Both the position numbers and the translations under genes were made by a program. Below, piece by piece: positions 45,260 through 53,958 of a stretch of 64,000 nt of DNA. The notes under the pieces were generated by a model that saw only the letters and a program-made list of their open reading frames with translations, ran no database searches and was not told the DNA's origin. Source of the stretch: Nostoc sp. ATCC 53789 (GTDB taxonomy: Bacteria > Cyanobacteriota > Cyanobacteriia > Cyanobacteriales > Nostocaceae); NCBI RefSeq assembly GCF_009873495.1, contig NZ_CP046703.1, positions 3,824,501 to 3,888,500 on the forward strand, in the 5' to 3' direction. Numbering within the stretch: the stretch's first letter is position 1; the number at the start of each line of letters is the position of its first letter.

Positions 45260-45583
45260 TTATTCTTGAAGTTTTAATTGTTTAGAAATCGGCAGTGCCA
45301 CAACTTTTGAATTTATTGCTGGTTGAGAGACTACAGTCACGTCTCCCTGTGCAGTTTTATTTACAAAGTAGGTAATTCCCCTAAAGCTTAATTTATAAGC
45401 TACTGGTGATAGAGGAACTTCTGTCGATTTTGAATTTGGATCAACACAATAATTAACCCCACGGTACATTAAATTATAAGCTGGGCCGAGTTGAGGAACT
45501 GGTTGAAAGGGCTGTTCTGTTTTTTTGCTGGCAGCTTTGCTTGGGTTGTATTCGTAGCTCAGACCACGATAGTAAAGTTTCAT
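45260..45583 (-). CDS. DUF4278 repeat protein
   Basis: 107 residues with three copies of the DUF4278 motif (YYRGLSYEYNPSK, MYRGVNYCVDPNSK, SFRGITYFVN). These small cyanobacterial proteins have Leu-x-(Tyr/Phe)-Arg-Gly-x-x-Tyr strands; function unknown. There is no signal peptide or membrane segment. The start is preceded by GAGGCAAAATTT, a good ribosome site. Confidence 0.85.
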   Translation of the reverse strand: MKLYYRGLSYEYNPSKAASKKTEQPFQPVPQLGPAYNLMYRGVNYCVDPNSKSTEVPLSPVAYKLSFRGITYFVNKTAQGDVTVVSQPAINSKVVALPISKQLKLQE

Positions 45584-45736
45584 AAATTTTGCCTCCTGAA
45601 TAACTAACTGTTGTTCAACAATGCCAATGACTTATCAGAAGTTGATTGGAGAGTTATGCAGGAGCTAATGTAAACTTACACTTTTGAAGGAACTGATTAA
45701 AGGATTAGCCGTCTAAAGTGAGGAGTCATTGGGCAT

Positions 45737-45897
45737 TGGTAATTGGGCATTAGCCTGGATTTCTCACTTGTGAGAAATCCAAGGGGTGTGGGAGGATGGG
45801 GAAGTGTGGGAGGATAGGGAAGAAGTCTTACCCCCCACACTCCCCACACTCCCCACACTCCTCTTCTCCCTCTGCTTCCCCTGCCTCCCCTGCCCCC
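45737..45897. repeat. Left arm of long inverted repeat around the mltA unit
   Basis: About 160 bases whose reverse complement, with gaps and small changes, recurs after mltA. It includes GGATTTCTCACTTGTGAGAAATCC-like palindrome core, GGGTGTGGGAGGATGGGGAA and a run of CCCCACACT units, then CTGCTTCCCCTGCCTCCCC. Confidence 0.75.
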
Positions 45898-45998
45898 TTA
45901 CTTCTTCCCTCATCCCCACCTCCCGTATGCTTACCCTTTTCATTCAGGGGTTACGTGGTTAACAATGGGTTGAATGTTTTTTTAAATGGTTCAATCTT

Positions 45999-46253
45999 AT
46001 GGCTAGAACTCCAAATGAATATGCTGTATACCTCCTACTGGAAAGCGGCCACCGGGAAGAAGTACGTTTTCCTACTATTCAAGAGTTTCAGAAGTGGTAT
46101 AGCGGCGAACTTGTGCCAAAATCTGCTTCCAATGACTTTATTAGTGTGCCGATCAAAAATATTCAAGGGGAATATATGGTAGTAAGACCTTCTCGGGTTG
46201 TGGCAATCCGGGTAGAACCTATTTTTAGTTCCAGTGTTGAAAGATTCAACTAA
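45999..46253 (+). CDS. Small hypothetical protein upstream of mltA
   Basis: 84 residues. Conserved-looking soluble protein (NEYAVYLLLESGHREEVRFP, ISVPIKNIQGEYMVVRPSRV) without recognised domain. The gene directly abuts mltA (TAA then ATG), so the two are translationally coupled and probably act together or are regulated together. A longer upstream frame through the repeats is not credible. Confidence 0.75.
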   Translation: MARTPNEYAVYLLLESGHREEVRFPTIQEFQKWYSGELVPKSASNDFISVPIKNIQGEYMVVRPSRVVAIRVEPIFSSSVERFN

Positions 46254-47516
46254 ATGATGAGAAAAACCCTTGCTTTACTTTCCTTCAGTCTGGGAGTTGT
46301 CCTTGTAAACCCTCTTTGGTCAGCTGTTGCTCAGGTTCCTAACTTACTGCCCTTGCCAATACCGACTACTCCCGATCTCTCTCCGGTGCCAATACCAATC
46401 ACTCCAGAGATAACACCGCCGCTAAAACCGATCGCCATAGGAAGCGATTGTACGCTCCAGCAGAGGTGCTTGGGTTGGGATGATCAAATTTGGGGTCAAA
46501 CAGGTAAAACAGGTGATCGTAATGCGTTGTTGGCTTCCATTGATAACAGTTTGATCTACCTAACAAAGGGTGAAGCGATCGCAGCATATCAAAATTATCC
46601 AATCAAGGAGATTACCCTCGATCGCGTCCGCCGGAGTTTGTTACGTTTCCGTCAACTGGTTGTAAGTTCTAAGTCACCAGCCCAATTACAATCTGCTGTC
46701 CGCCGTGAGTTTGTCTTTTACCAGTCTGTAGGCAACGATGGCAAGGGTACTGTTAAATTCACTGCTTACTACGAACCTGTTTACACCGCTAGCCGTGTCA
46801 AAACTGCAATATATAAGTATCCTCTTTATCGGCTACCAACTGATTTCAGCCAATGGCCGAAACCCCACCCAAAACGAATTGATTTGGAAGGGAAAGATGG
46901 TTTACAAGGGAATAAGAGCAAATTGCGCGGTTTAGAACTGCTTTGGTTCCGCGATCGCCTCGACGCATACATGGTACATATCCAAGGTTCTGCTCAAATT
47001 AAGTTAACTAATGGCAAAACAACGTCAGTTGGCTATGCAGGTGGAACAGATTACCCCTGGACTAGTATCGGCAAAGAACTAGCCAAAGATGGCAAACTGC
47101 CACTAAATGGATTGACAATGCCACGTCTAATTAGTTATTTCCGGCAAAAACCCCAGGAGTTGAACAATTATCTGCCCCGATGGGAACGATTTATTTTCTT
47201 CCAAGAAACAAGTGGTAGACCAGCAACTGGTAGTATTCATGTGCCAGTGACAGCAGAACGTTCCATTGCTACAGATAAGTCTCTCATGCCACCGGGAGCG
47301 CTAGCTCTGATTTACAATTCATTTCCCTATCCCGCCAGTCGGGGCAAACTAGAGAGGCGTACTGTCAGCCGCTTTGTGCTTGATCAGGATACAGGAAGCG
47401 CCATCAAAGGCCCGGGTCGGGTGGATTATTTCATGGGATCTGGTAAACTAGCAGGCGATCGCGCTGGCATCACAGGCGGCAATGGTTCACTATATTATTT
47501 GCTGCTCAAAGAATAA
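46254..47516 (+). CDS. mltA: Membrane-bound lytic murein transglycosylase A
   Basis: 420 residues (a second ATG one codon later is equally possible). Signal peptide to about residue 27 (SAVAQ), a proline-rich spacer (PIPTTPDLSPVPIPITPEI), the MltA barrel domain (SVGNDGKGTVKFTAYYEPV, DAYMVHIQGSAQI) and the 3D domain with catalytic Asp in GRVDYFMGSGKLAGDRAG. It cleaves peptidoglycan glycan strands to anhydro-muropeptides in cell wall turnover. No lipobox is seen, so it may be periplasmic rather than lipid-anchored. Confidence 0.93.
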   Translation: MMRKTLALLSFSLGVVLVNPLWSAVAQVPNLLPLPIPTTPDLSPVPIPITPEITPPLKPIAIGSDCTLQQRCLGWDDQIWGQTGKTGDRNALLASIDNSLIYLTKGEAIAAYQNYPIKEITLDRVRRSLLRFRQLVVSSKSPAQLQSAVRREFVFYQSVGNDGKGTVKFTAYYEPVYTASRVKTAIYKYPLYRLPTDFSQWPKPHPKRIDLEGKDGLQGNKSKLRGLELLWFRDRLDAYMVHIQGSAQIKLTNGKTTSVGYAGGTDYPWTSIGKELAKDGKLPLNGLTMPRLISYFRQKPQELNNYLPRWERFIFFQETSGRPATGSIHVPVTAERSIATDKSLMPPGALALIYNSFPYPASRGKLERRTVSRFVLDQDTGSAIKGPGRVDYFMGSGKLAGDRAGITGGNGSLYYLLLKE

Positions 47517-47535
47517 GTATTGGGCAGAAGAGGCA

Positions 47536-47698
47536 GAGGGGCAGGGGGCAGGGAGCAGGGGAGCAGGGGAAGCAGAGGGAGAAGAGGAGTGTGGGGAGTG
47601 TGGGGAGTGTGGGGGGTAAGACTTCTTCCCCATCCTCCCACACCCCTTGGATTTATTTCTCACTTGTGAGAAATCCAGGCTAATGCCCAATTACCAAT
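47536..47698. repeat. Right arm of long inverted repeat around the mltA unit
   Basis: Reverse-complement copy of the left arm: GAGTGTGGGGAGTGTGGGGA, TTCCCCATCCTCCCACACCC, then the palindromic GAAATCCAGGCTAATGCCC end. It differs from the left arm by small indels in the heptamer-type runs. Confidence 0.75.
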
Positions 47699-47739
47699 TC
47701 CCCATTCCCCATTCCCCATTTCCCATTCCCCATTCCCAC

Positions 47740-48609
47740 TTAATACGGCGGATAAGCAAAATCATCTTCATCGGCATAAACATAAGAGTTAGAAACTCCT
47801 GCCATTGCCAATTTAGGCGTTTCTGATTTTACAGGTTCCTTCCCAAAATCTTTGTATTCTTCAAAAGTCTTGCAAATCATTGCAGACTCTAGAGAATCCG
47901 AAGCAATTAAATATTGTGTTAAAGTCCCTACCGTGGGATGTTTGTAGTCTACAGTTGAAGCGACTAAAACAGTATTTGGTTCAATACCTCTTTCTTCACA
48001 CTCAATTATCGGGCAAAAAATCCCGTGAGCATGGAACAAAGGGCCTTTTGGCGTTAAAGGTTGCTTGCGGTAAACAGCATAAGCTTTTTCTAGTTCAGCC
48101 ACGAATCCACTAACTACTTTACCTTGTTGATATTCGCAGTAGGTTTTGCTGAAACTCGCTCCGGCAGCACCATTAAGAGTTAGTTGTAGTGGTGATTCGT
48201 GTAAAAACTTTTTATTCTCACCCACTATAAAAATTAGATAGCGAGTAAAGGTTTTAAATTTAAGTTTATCTGCTAAAAAGGCATCATAATTTTCTTTGAG
48301 CGTACCCAGTTTTAGACCACTTTCCCGGTCTTTGACAGACAATGGCCCTCGACGCACTAAAACCAAGTTTGGAGTAGTGCTAATAAAGACTGTTTCGACT
48401 CCAGAGCTAAATTCATGCTCTACCTGCTGCCAATTATCATCTGGCACAAAGCCGACAGCATTGGCGTTATCTAGCTTAATCGCCAAACCGTGGGATTGCA
48501 TACCATCTGTGCCATACCGAGGATTAATCATCTGACACCAAGGGATGACTTGAGAAGGCGGTGCATTAAATTTCTCGTCTTCAAAGTCGAAATTAGCAGA
48601 TGCTTTCAT
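47740..48609 (-). CDS. Conserved cyanobacterial hypothetical protein (possibly DUF5895)
   Basis: 289 residues, soluble. I believe this is the DUF5895 family, known mainly from filamentous cyanobacteria, often on plasmids or near mobile DNA; its function is unknown. Features seen: N-terminal acidic FDFEDEKFNAPPSQVIPWCQ, LVLVRRGPLSVKDRESG, a central alpha/beta part and an acidic aromatic C-terminus VYADEDDFAYPPY that could be a recognition tail. It is bordered by the mltA inverted repeat. Confidence 0.6.
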   Translation of the reverse strand: MKASANFDFEDEKFNAPPSQVIPWCQMINPRYGTDGMQSHGLAIKLDNANAVGFVPDDNWQQVEHEFSSGVETVFISTTPNLVLVRRGPLSVKDRESGLKLGTLKENYDAFLADKLKFKTFTRYLIFIVGENKKFLHESPLQLTLNGAAGASFSKTYCEYQQGKVVSGFVAELEKAYAVYRKQPLTPKGPLFHAHGIFCPIIECEERGIEPNTVLVASTVDYKHPTVGTLTQYLIASDSLESAMICKTFEEYKDFGKEPVKSETPKLAMAGVSNSYVYADEDDFAYPPY

Positions 48610-48740
48610 CGTTTTAGGCTATCAAAGTGTTTTATTGAACAAGTTTATCGGCAGAGCGCTGAGGAAAGGAGAGCCAGAAAGAGAGCGTTGCTACGAGATT
48701 TACTCGTGCCTTGCGTGTCGCCCTCAAAAGGAGGTCGAAC

Positions 48741-48926
48741 ATGCCGTCAAACTGGTGTAGTAATTTTTCCAGGGTAAAGCAAAATCAATCTATGTTGCAA
48801 TCCCTGTTTCGTTTTTTGACTACTCCTTGGCGTGAAAGCTCTTCGAGTTCTAATCATTACAGATACAGATCCCCATCGAAACAGTGCTGGGTACTCAGCA
48901 CTTATTGCTCAGTATCATTTCTATGA
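48741..48926 (+). CDS. Possible small protein with strong ribosome site
   Basis: 61 codons. The ATG follows AAAGGAGGTCGAAC, a near-perfect Shine-Dalgarno sequence with 6-base spacing. The predicted protein is basic with a serine cluster (TTPWRESSSSSNHYRYR) and a hydrophobic C-terminus. It overlaps the convergent HAD gene by six bases. No family recognised; it could be a chance frame. Confidence 0.35.
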   Translation: MPSNWCSNFSRVKQNQSMLQSLFRFLTTPWRESSSSSNHYRYRSPSKQCWVLSTYCSVSFL

Positions 48927-49613
48927 ACTCAAAGCAGCAAGAGTCTTTAAATCAGGCACTTCTAAGTCAGGTTGACTTAATGCTGATTCTGTGGTTTCTG
49001 ATCCTTTTTTCTCTGCTCGACGGTTTACCCAGACTGTTGATAGTCCCAGAGATTTGGCTGTAACGATATCGTGATATACACTAGCAGCAACATGTAATAT
49101 CTGCTCTAGCGGCAAATCAATTCTCTCAATAGCCAGTCTGAAGTTGTTTAAGGAGGGTTTGTAACTTTTTGCTTGTTCTGCTGTGATTATTTGGTCAAAT
49201 TCTACCTCCAAGTATTTTGCAGAAAAAGCAAATAGATCGTCATCTACATTGGAGATAATTACCAGTTGAAACTTTTGCTTGAGGGTTTTAAGTGCCTCAA
49301 CTGTATCGGGGAAAGGTAGCCAATGCTGAATCGAATCAGCAATTGAATTTAGTTCCTTGACAGTTGGCTCAAAGCCAAATTGTTCACCAAATTTCTCGAC
49401 TACTCTCTTCAAAACTTCTCGATATTTGATATAATCACCTTTTTCCAGTTCTGCTTCAAATTCAGCAAAAAGTTCCAGAATTCGATCGTCATCTAAATCA
49501 GTGTTGTGTGCTAGCAAAAGTGGCTTGAGCGCTCCTAAGATGCCGTTCTCCCAATCAATCAGGGTTCCATAACAATCGAAAGTTAAAGCTTTATACTGAT
49601 TGAAGTTAATCAC
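48921..49613 (-). CDS. HAD-superfamily hydrolase, haloacid-dehalogenase-like
   Basis: 230 residues. Motif I FDCYGTLIDWE has nucleophile Asp13; motif II ISNVDD, motif III Lys in YKPSLNNF and the acidic VYHDIVTAKSLG give a full HAD set. The cap helix DRILELFAEFEAELEKG is like type II haloacid dehalogenases; the substrate is likely a small phosphate or halo-acid. Divergent from the ThDP operon. Confidence 0.88.
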   Translation of the reverse strand: MINFNQYKALTFDCYGTLIDWENGILGALKPLLLAHNTDLDDDRILELFAEFEAELEKGDYIKYREVLKRVVEKFGEQFGFEPTVKELNSIADSIQHWLPFPDTVEALKTLKQKFQLVIISNVDDDLFAFSAKYLEVEFDQIITAEQAKSYKPSLNNFRLAIERIDLPLEQILHVAASVYHDIVTAKSLGLSTVWVNRRAEKKGSETTESALSQPDLEVPDLKTLAALSS

Positions 49614-49948
49614 CTTTTTATACTCCAGAGCTTGATTCTATAGTGTTCAGTTCTCATAAACTGGAAAACAGGTTAACCTATCTGCGTTGGCGCAACCCGC
49701 CACAGGCATCGCTACATCCACATAATAATGTTGAATTCTCTAGACATTCCTTGTATCAGATTTTCAACTGCTAAAAGATTGGCAAGGCAAAGTGTGAGGG
49801 TCGTTTTAAGGTTTCTAAGTAACTGCTTTTGTAAAGCAGTACTAAAAAATTTGTATGGTAGTTATCTAAAAAAAGTAATATTGCTGAGTTTAGCGTGTGG
49901 GATAATGTTACTTCACAGGGGAAATTATTCCTAATAAGTATAGTTTGT
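49614..49948. other. Divergent promoter region between HAD gene and ThDP operon
   Basis: 335 bases. A short TTGGCGCAACCCGCCACAGG repeat lies near 49685. It should carry both promoters. Hydrophobic short frames are present but unsupported. No known motif recognised. Confidence 0.4.
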
Positions 49949-51706
49949 ATGCATCTTAAATTTCAGGACACACAAGCGAATACCACTGAACAATTAAACT
50001 CCACTGAACAGCAATCTCACAGTAAGCCATCTAGACCTTCTTCGGTAGCAGAGGCAGTGGTTAAAATGCTAGGAGATATGGGAGTAGAGTATGCCTTTGG
50101 TGTTTCGGGAGGTGCGATCGCCCCAGTGTGGGCTGCATTACATCAAAGTTCCCTCCAGGTGCTGCACTTTCGCCACGAAGCTGGAGCAGCTTTTGCGGCC
50201 ATTGAGGCGCACTTTGCTAGCGATCGCCCAGTTGTGGTATTCACTACTACCGGGCCAGGGATCACCAATGCTTTGACAGGGCTGTTGGCTGCCCGTTGGG
50301 AGTGTGCTAAGGTGATTTTCGTGTCAGCTTCAACCTCAGCATCACAGCGTGGCCGGTGGGCTTGCCAAGAAACTAGCACCTACACAATGCCCAGTGCAGA
50401 TATTTTTACTTCGGGGACAATATTCCATTATGCGACAACCCTCGAATCCAGCGATGAACTTCCAGAGGTTGCTCGAAAGCTTGCTCTCGGTCTAGCACAA
50501 CCGGGAGGATTTGTAGCTCATATCAGTATTCCGACAAACATCCAGACAAGTTCAGTAAAAACATCTTTGCCACAAGTAACTCTGTCTCAGGCTGTGGCAA
50601 CAACAAGCGAGGAGACAATCGCAAAATGTGTCCGGTTACTATCTGACGGGCCGTTTGCAATCTGGGTGGGCTTTGGGGCACGGGGTGCTGCAAAAGAGAT
50701 TCGCCAGCTTGCTGAGAGAACAGGGGCTGCGGTAATGTGTTCACCACGGGCCAAAGGTATTTTTCCTGAAGATCATCCTCAGTTTGTAGGCGTTACCGGC
50801 TTCGGTGGGCATGAGTCGGTTTTAACGTACATGAGGGAGCAACGTCCAAAACGTGTGCTGGTGCTGGGAACACGTCTTGGTGAGTTTACCTCATTCTGGA
50901 ACCCTGAGATGATTCCCAGACACGGCTTTTTGCATGTTGACATCGACCCAAAGGTTCCAGGAACTGCATATCCATCTGCCGAGACTTTTGCCATCCAGTC
51001 CGACGTAGCAATATTCCTAAAGAACCTGCTGAAGAACTTCCTAGAAAGTACTGGTCGCTCAAGGACAATAATGCTGCCTCGATTTAAATGCGATCTCATC
51101 AAGCCACGTGTGGACGGTCTAGTACGACCGGAACTGCTTATGAATGTAATTCAACAAGTGATTGTTGATGGAAGCGATGCATTAGTAATGGCAGAGTCAG
51201 GTAACTCGTTTGCTTGGGTAATTCATCTGCTGCGATTTACCACACCAAGTCGTTATCGAATTAGCAACGGATTTGGTTCTATGGGGCATTTTGTCACAGG
51301 TGTAGTAGGTGGTGCTTTAGCACGGAATGGCAAAGCTGTTGCTATTGTCGGAGATGGTGCCATGCTGATGAACAGCGAAGTAAACACGGCTGTAAAATAT
51401 CAAGTTCCTGCGGTCTGGATTATACTCAACGATGGGCGCTACAACATCTGCGAACAGGGAATAGCATATCTAGGATTCAAGAACGTAGATGCAACAATTC
51501 CGCAGGCAGATTTCGTAAAGATTGCTCAGGGGATGGGAGCAGATGGTATTCGGGTAGAAAGGGAAGCTGACGTTCAAGTAGCACTAGAAAAAGCGATCGC
51601 GGCGAAGGGCCCATTTGTGGTTGACGTAATCATCGACCCCACCCAAATAGCACCCACTCAAAGTCGTAATCTAAGCCTGATTTTACAGGGCGCTACGAAT
51701 TATTAA
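49949..51706 (+). CDS. Thiamine-diphosphate-dependent enzyme (acetolactate-synthase-like)
   Basis: 585 residues from the ATG; a longer GTG start adds 18 unlikely residues. The pyrimidine domain has the activating Glu in FRHEAGAAFAAIEA; the central domain lacks a clear FAD-binding signature; the pyrophosphate domain carries GDGAMLMNSEVNTA with IILNDGRYN. Related proteins include biosynthetic acetolactate synthases and the scytonemin enzyme ScyA, which joins two alpha-keto acids. It is followed after 13 bases by a KASIII-like gene and then a GDSL esterase, so a specialised-metabolite acyloin or C-C coupling step is more likely than valine synthesis. Substrates unknown. Confidence 0.8.
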   Translation: MHLKFQDTQANTTEQLNSTEQQSHSKPSRPSSVAEAVVKMLGDMGVEYAFGVSGGAIAPVWAALHQSSLQVLHFRHEAGAAFAAIEAHFASDRPVVVFTTTGPGITNALTGLLAARWECAKVIFVSASTSASQRGRWACQETSTYTMPSADIFTSGTIFHYATTLESSDELPEVARKLALGLAQPGGFVAHISIPTNIQTSSVKTSLPQVTLSQAVATTSEETIAKCVRLLSDGPFAIWVGFGARGAAKEIRQLAERTGAAVMCSPRAKGIFPEDHPQFVGVTGFGGHESVLTYMREQRPKRVLVLGTRLGEFTSFWNPEMIPRHGFLHVDIDPKVPGTAYPSAETFAIQSDVAIFLKNLLKNFLESTGRSRTIMLPRFKCDLIKPRVDGLVRPELLMNVIQQVIVDGSDALVMAESGNSFAWVIHLLRFTTPSRYRISNGFGSMGHFVTGVVGGALARNGKAVAIVGDGAMLMNSEVNTAVKYQVPAVWIILNDGRYNICEQGIAYLGFKNVDATIPQADFVKIAQGMGADGIRVEREADVQVALEKAIAAKGPFVVDVIIDPTQIAPTQSRNLSLILQGATNY

Positions 51707-51719
51707 AAGGTGATTAGAT

Positions 51720-52856
51720 ATGACGCATCTTCCAGTCGGTATTCGTTCGCTTGCTTTGAGCCTTCCAAGTATCAGACGCACAAATGATTATTACATAGAA
51801 AAATATCCTGAGTTAGTCGCTCAAGCCGAGCAAAAAGGTTTTGCAAAGTTATTTTCGCTTAGTGAGTCTATTTCCAGTAACGAGTTTGACCAAGAAATGT
51901 TGCGCTATCTGTCAGATCCATTTCGTGGCACTGTTGAGCGATGGATGCTTGGATCTGGTGAGTCTTCTTTAACGCTGGAGTATCAGGCTGCAATAGATGC
52001 TCTCCATGCCGCAAAGCTCTCTCCTGACGACGTTGAATTGATGATTGTTGCCTCAGTGTGGCCTGAACAAATTGGATTTGGCAATGCTGCTTTCCTAGCC
52101 AGTCAACTAGGTCTCCAGGGTGCTGCTTGGAATCTTGATGCGACCTGTGGAAGTACTCCGGTTGCCCTTCAAACTGCCTGTGCCTTAGTTAAAGCAGGAG
52201 AGTACCGCAATGTACTGGTGGTTATTTCATGTACCTACTCTCGCTTTTTCGATGAGGATGATACATTTCCCTGGTTTACTAGCGACGGTGCTGGAGCTTT
52301 CGTAATTGGCTCATTAGAACCGAACCAGGGAATCCTTGGTACAAAGACTGTTCATACTGCTGCATTAAATGAAGTTCTCTTTGCTCAAATTATCAAGGAC
52401 AAGCAAAATAATCCGCAAGTCCGTATGCAAGTGGGCAAGGGTGGGAATGCTCTTGGTGAAACAGCTGGGGAGTTTCTGCGTAAATGTTGTAAGGGTGCTG
52501 TTGCTGCTGCTGGTGTAACTCTTGAGCAAATTGACTTTTTTCTTTTCAATACACCTACAGCTTGGGTTGCAAGTTTCTGCACGCGCATATTAGGTATAGA
52601 TCCAGAATGTACACTCAACCTCTATCCGCAGTATGCAAACCTTGGACCAGTACTCACTGTGGCAAATTTGTACCACGCTGCACAGTTGGGCAAAATTCGC
52701 GAAAATGACCTAGTTCTAATTTATGGTTCCGGCTGTTCGGGTGCTGCTGCTGCAAATGTAATGCGTTGGGGCAATGTGGCACTAGGTTCTGACCCTATCA
52801 AGCAATCTAACTCAATAGGAAAAGATGCCGGAGATAGAAACCTAGTTTCTTGTTAA
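51720..52856 (+). CDS. 3-oxoacyl-ACP synthase III-like enzyme with altered active site
   Basis: 378 residues, thiolase fold. Nucleophile Cys143 is in LDATCGSTPVAL. The position of the usual catalytic His (motif FxPHQAN) reads LFNTPTAW, so the His is replaced; Asn307 in QYANLGPVL is kept. KASIII paralogues lacking His are often acyltransferases or condensing enzymes in secondary metabolism. AAAGGTGA precedes the start at good spacing. Middle gene of the three-gene unit; its acyl donor could be the product of the ThDP enzyme. Confidence 0.82.
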   Translation: MTHLPVGIRSLALSLPSIRRTNDYYIEKYPELVAQAEQKGFAKLFSLSESISSNEFDQEMLRYLSDPFRGTVERWMLGSGESSLTLEYQAAIDALHAAKLSPDDVELMIVASVWPEQIGFGNAAFLASQLGLQGAAWNLDATCGSTPVALQTACALVKAGEYRNVLVVISCTYSRFFDEDDTFPWFTSDGAGAFVIGSLEPNQGILGTKTVHTAALNEVLFAQIIKDKQNNPQVRMQVGKGGNALGETAGEFLRKCCKGAVAAAGVTLEQIDFFLFNTPTAWVASFCTRILGIDPECTLNLYPQYANLGPVLTVANLYHAAQLGKIRENDLVLIYGSGCSGAAAANVMRWGNVALGSDPIKQSNSIGKDAGDRNLVSC

Positions 52857-52879
52857 GGTCATATAGAAAGATTGAAATT

Positions 52880-53893
52880 ATGTCTCAAAAGTCGACAGTG
52901 CAAAGTAAAATTCTTACAGTAGGAATTTTTTTGTTGTCTATCATATTTCCACTCAAAGTCTCGGCACAAAATTATGACGAGATTTATATTTTTGGTGATA
53001 GTCTTTCTGATACAGGTAATGTATTCAATATAACGAAAGGAGCTATACCTCCAAGTCAAACGTACTATAATGGACGTTTTTCTAATGGTCCAGTCTGGGT
53101 AGAATATCTCGCCTCTGATTTAGGGTTAACATTCAATCCGAAAACTAATTTTGCCTATGGTGGTGCAACCACAGGATCTAAGAATATCGGTATTAGTGGT
53201 TTACCAGGATTGCAGCAACAGATTAATAGCTTTACATCGGCAAATCCGTCTGTAAACCCGAATGCTCTTTATATAATTTGGGCTGGTCTGAATGATTATG
53301 TAGATAACTTTTTTGTGAATATTCCCGATTCTACCCCATCAGTCACCCAAGTAATTAACCAAGCAGTCTACAACTTATCAGCATCATTGACATCGCTTGC
53401 TGCTGTTGGTGCTAAAAATATTATGGTGGTTAACCTGCCAGATTTAGGAAAGTTTCCAGTTGCAGGCAACAATAATCAAGTTACCGCATTACTTAGTACT
53501 TCTATCAATATACACAACTCCAGCTTGGCCACAAATCTTAACTTTTTAAGTCACCAACTCAGTCCTGATATCAATATTATTCCTCTTGATGTTAATTCTC
53601 TTGTTAATAGAATCATTGCAGATCCTGGAGAATTCAGTTTTACAAATGTGACCGAATCTTGCATTGGAAACTTATCGGTAATCCCTATAAATATTTCTCC
53701 GCAGCCAGTTGTCTGTACTCCTGATAAGTTTCTATTCTGGGATCAAGTTCATCCAACGACGGCGACTCATCAGATCATTGGAGAATTAGCATTTTCATCA
53801 CTTAAACCAGCGTCTGTACCTGAACCTTCTGTTCTATTTGGGCTATTGACATTTGCTGACTTAGGTGCAGTTCTGCTACTGAAACGGAGATAG
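52880..53893 (+). CDS. GDSL/SGNH-type esterase with PEP-CTERM tail
   Basis: 337 residues from the ATG giving a signal peptide (about 1-29, KVSAQ). GDSL block IYIFGDSLSDTGNVF has nucleophile Ser41; IWAGLNDYVDN supplies the oxyanion Asn; DQVHPT supplies Asp and His, so the SGNH set is complete. The C-terminus (VPEPSVLFG, hydrophobic stretch, KRR) is a PEP-CTERM-like surface-sorting signal. An upstream start inside the KASIII stop region adds ten unlikely residues. It might hydrolyse or transfer acyl groups of the product made by the two upstream enzymes. Confidence 0.85.
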   Translation: MSQKSTVQSKILTVGIFLLSIIFPLKVSAQNYDEIYIFGDSLSDTGNVFNITKGAIPPSQTYYNGRFSNGPVWVEYLASDLGLTFNPKTNFAYGGATTGSKNIGISGLPGLQQQINSFTSANPSVNPNALYIIWAGLNDYVDNFFVNIPDSTPSVTQVINQAVYNLSASLTSLAAVGAKNIMVVNLPDLGKFPVAGNNNQVTALLSTSINIHNSSLATNLNFLSHQLSPDINIIPLDVNSLVNRIIADPGEFSFTNVTESCIGNLSVIPINISPQPVVCTPDKFLFWDQVHPTTATHQIIGELAFSSLKPASVPEPSVLFGLLTFADLGAVLLLKRR

Positions 53894-53958
53894 CAATATA
53901 AAAATAGCAGATAAGCTGTTCCACATTTCAAATTGCTGCTGAATTTTGATTTTTTAAT

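Noticed and set aside
45796-46182. 128-codon frame over the left inverted repeat
   Set aside because: Its first half is low-complexity Pro/Ser from the repeat and it runs out of frame with the conserved 84-residue protein.
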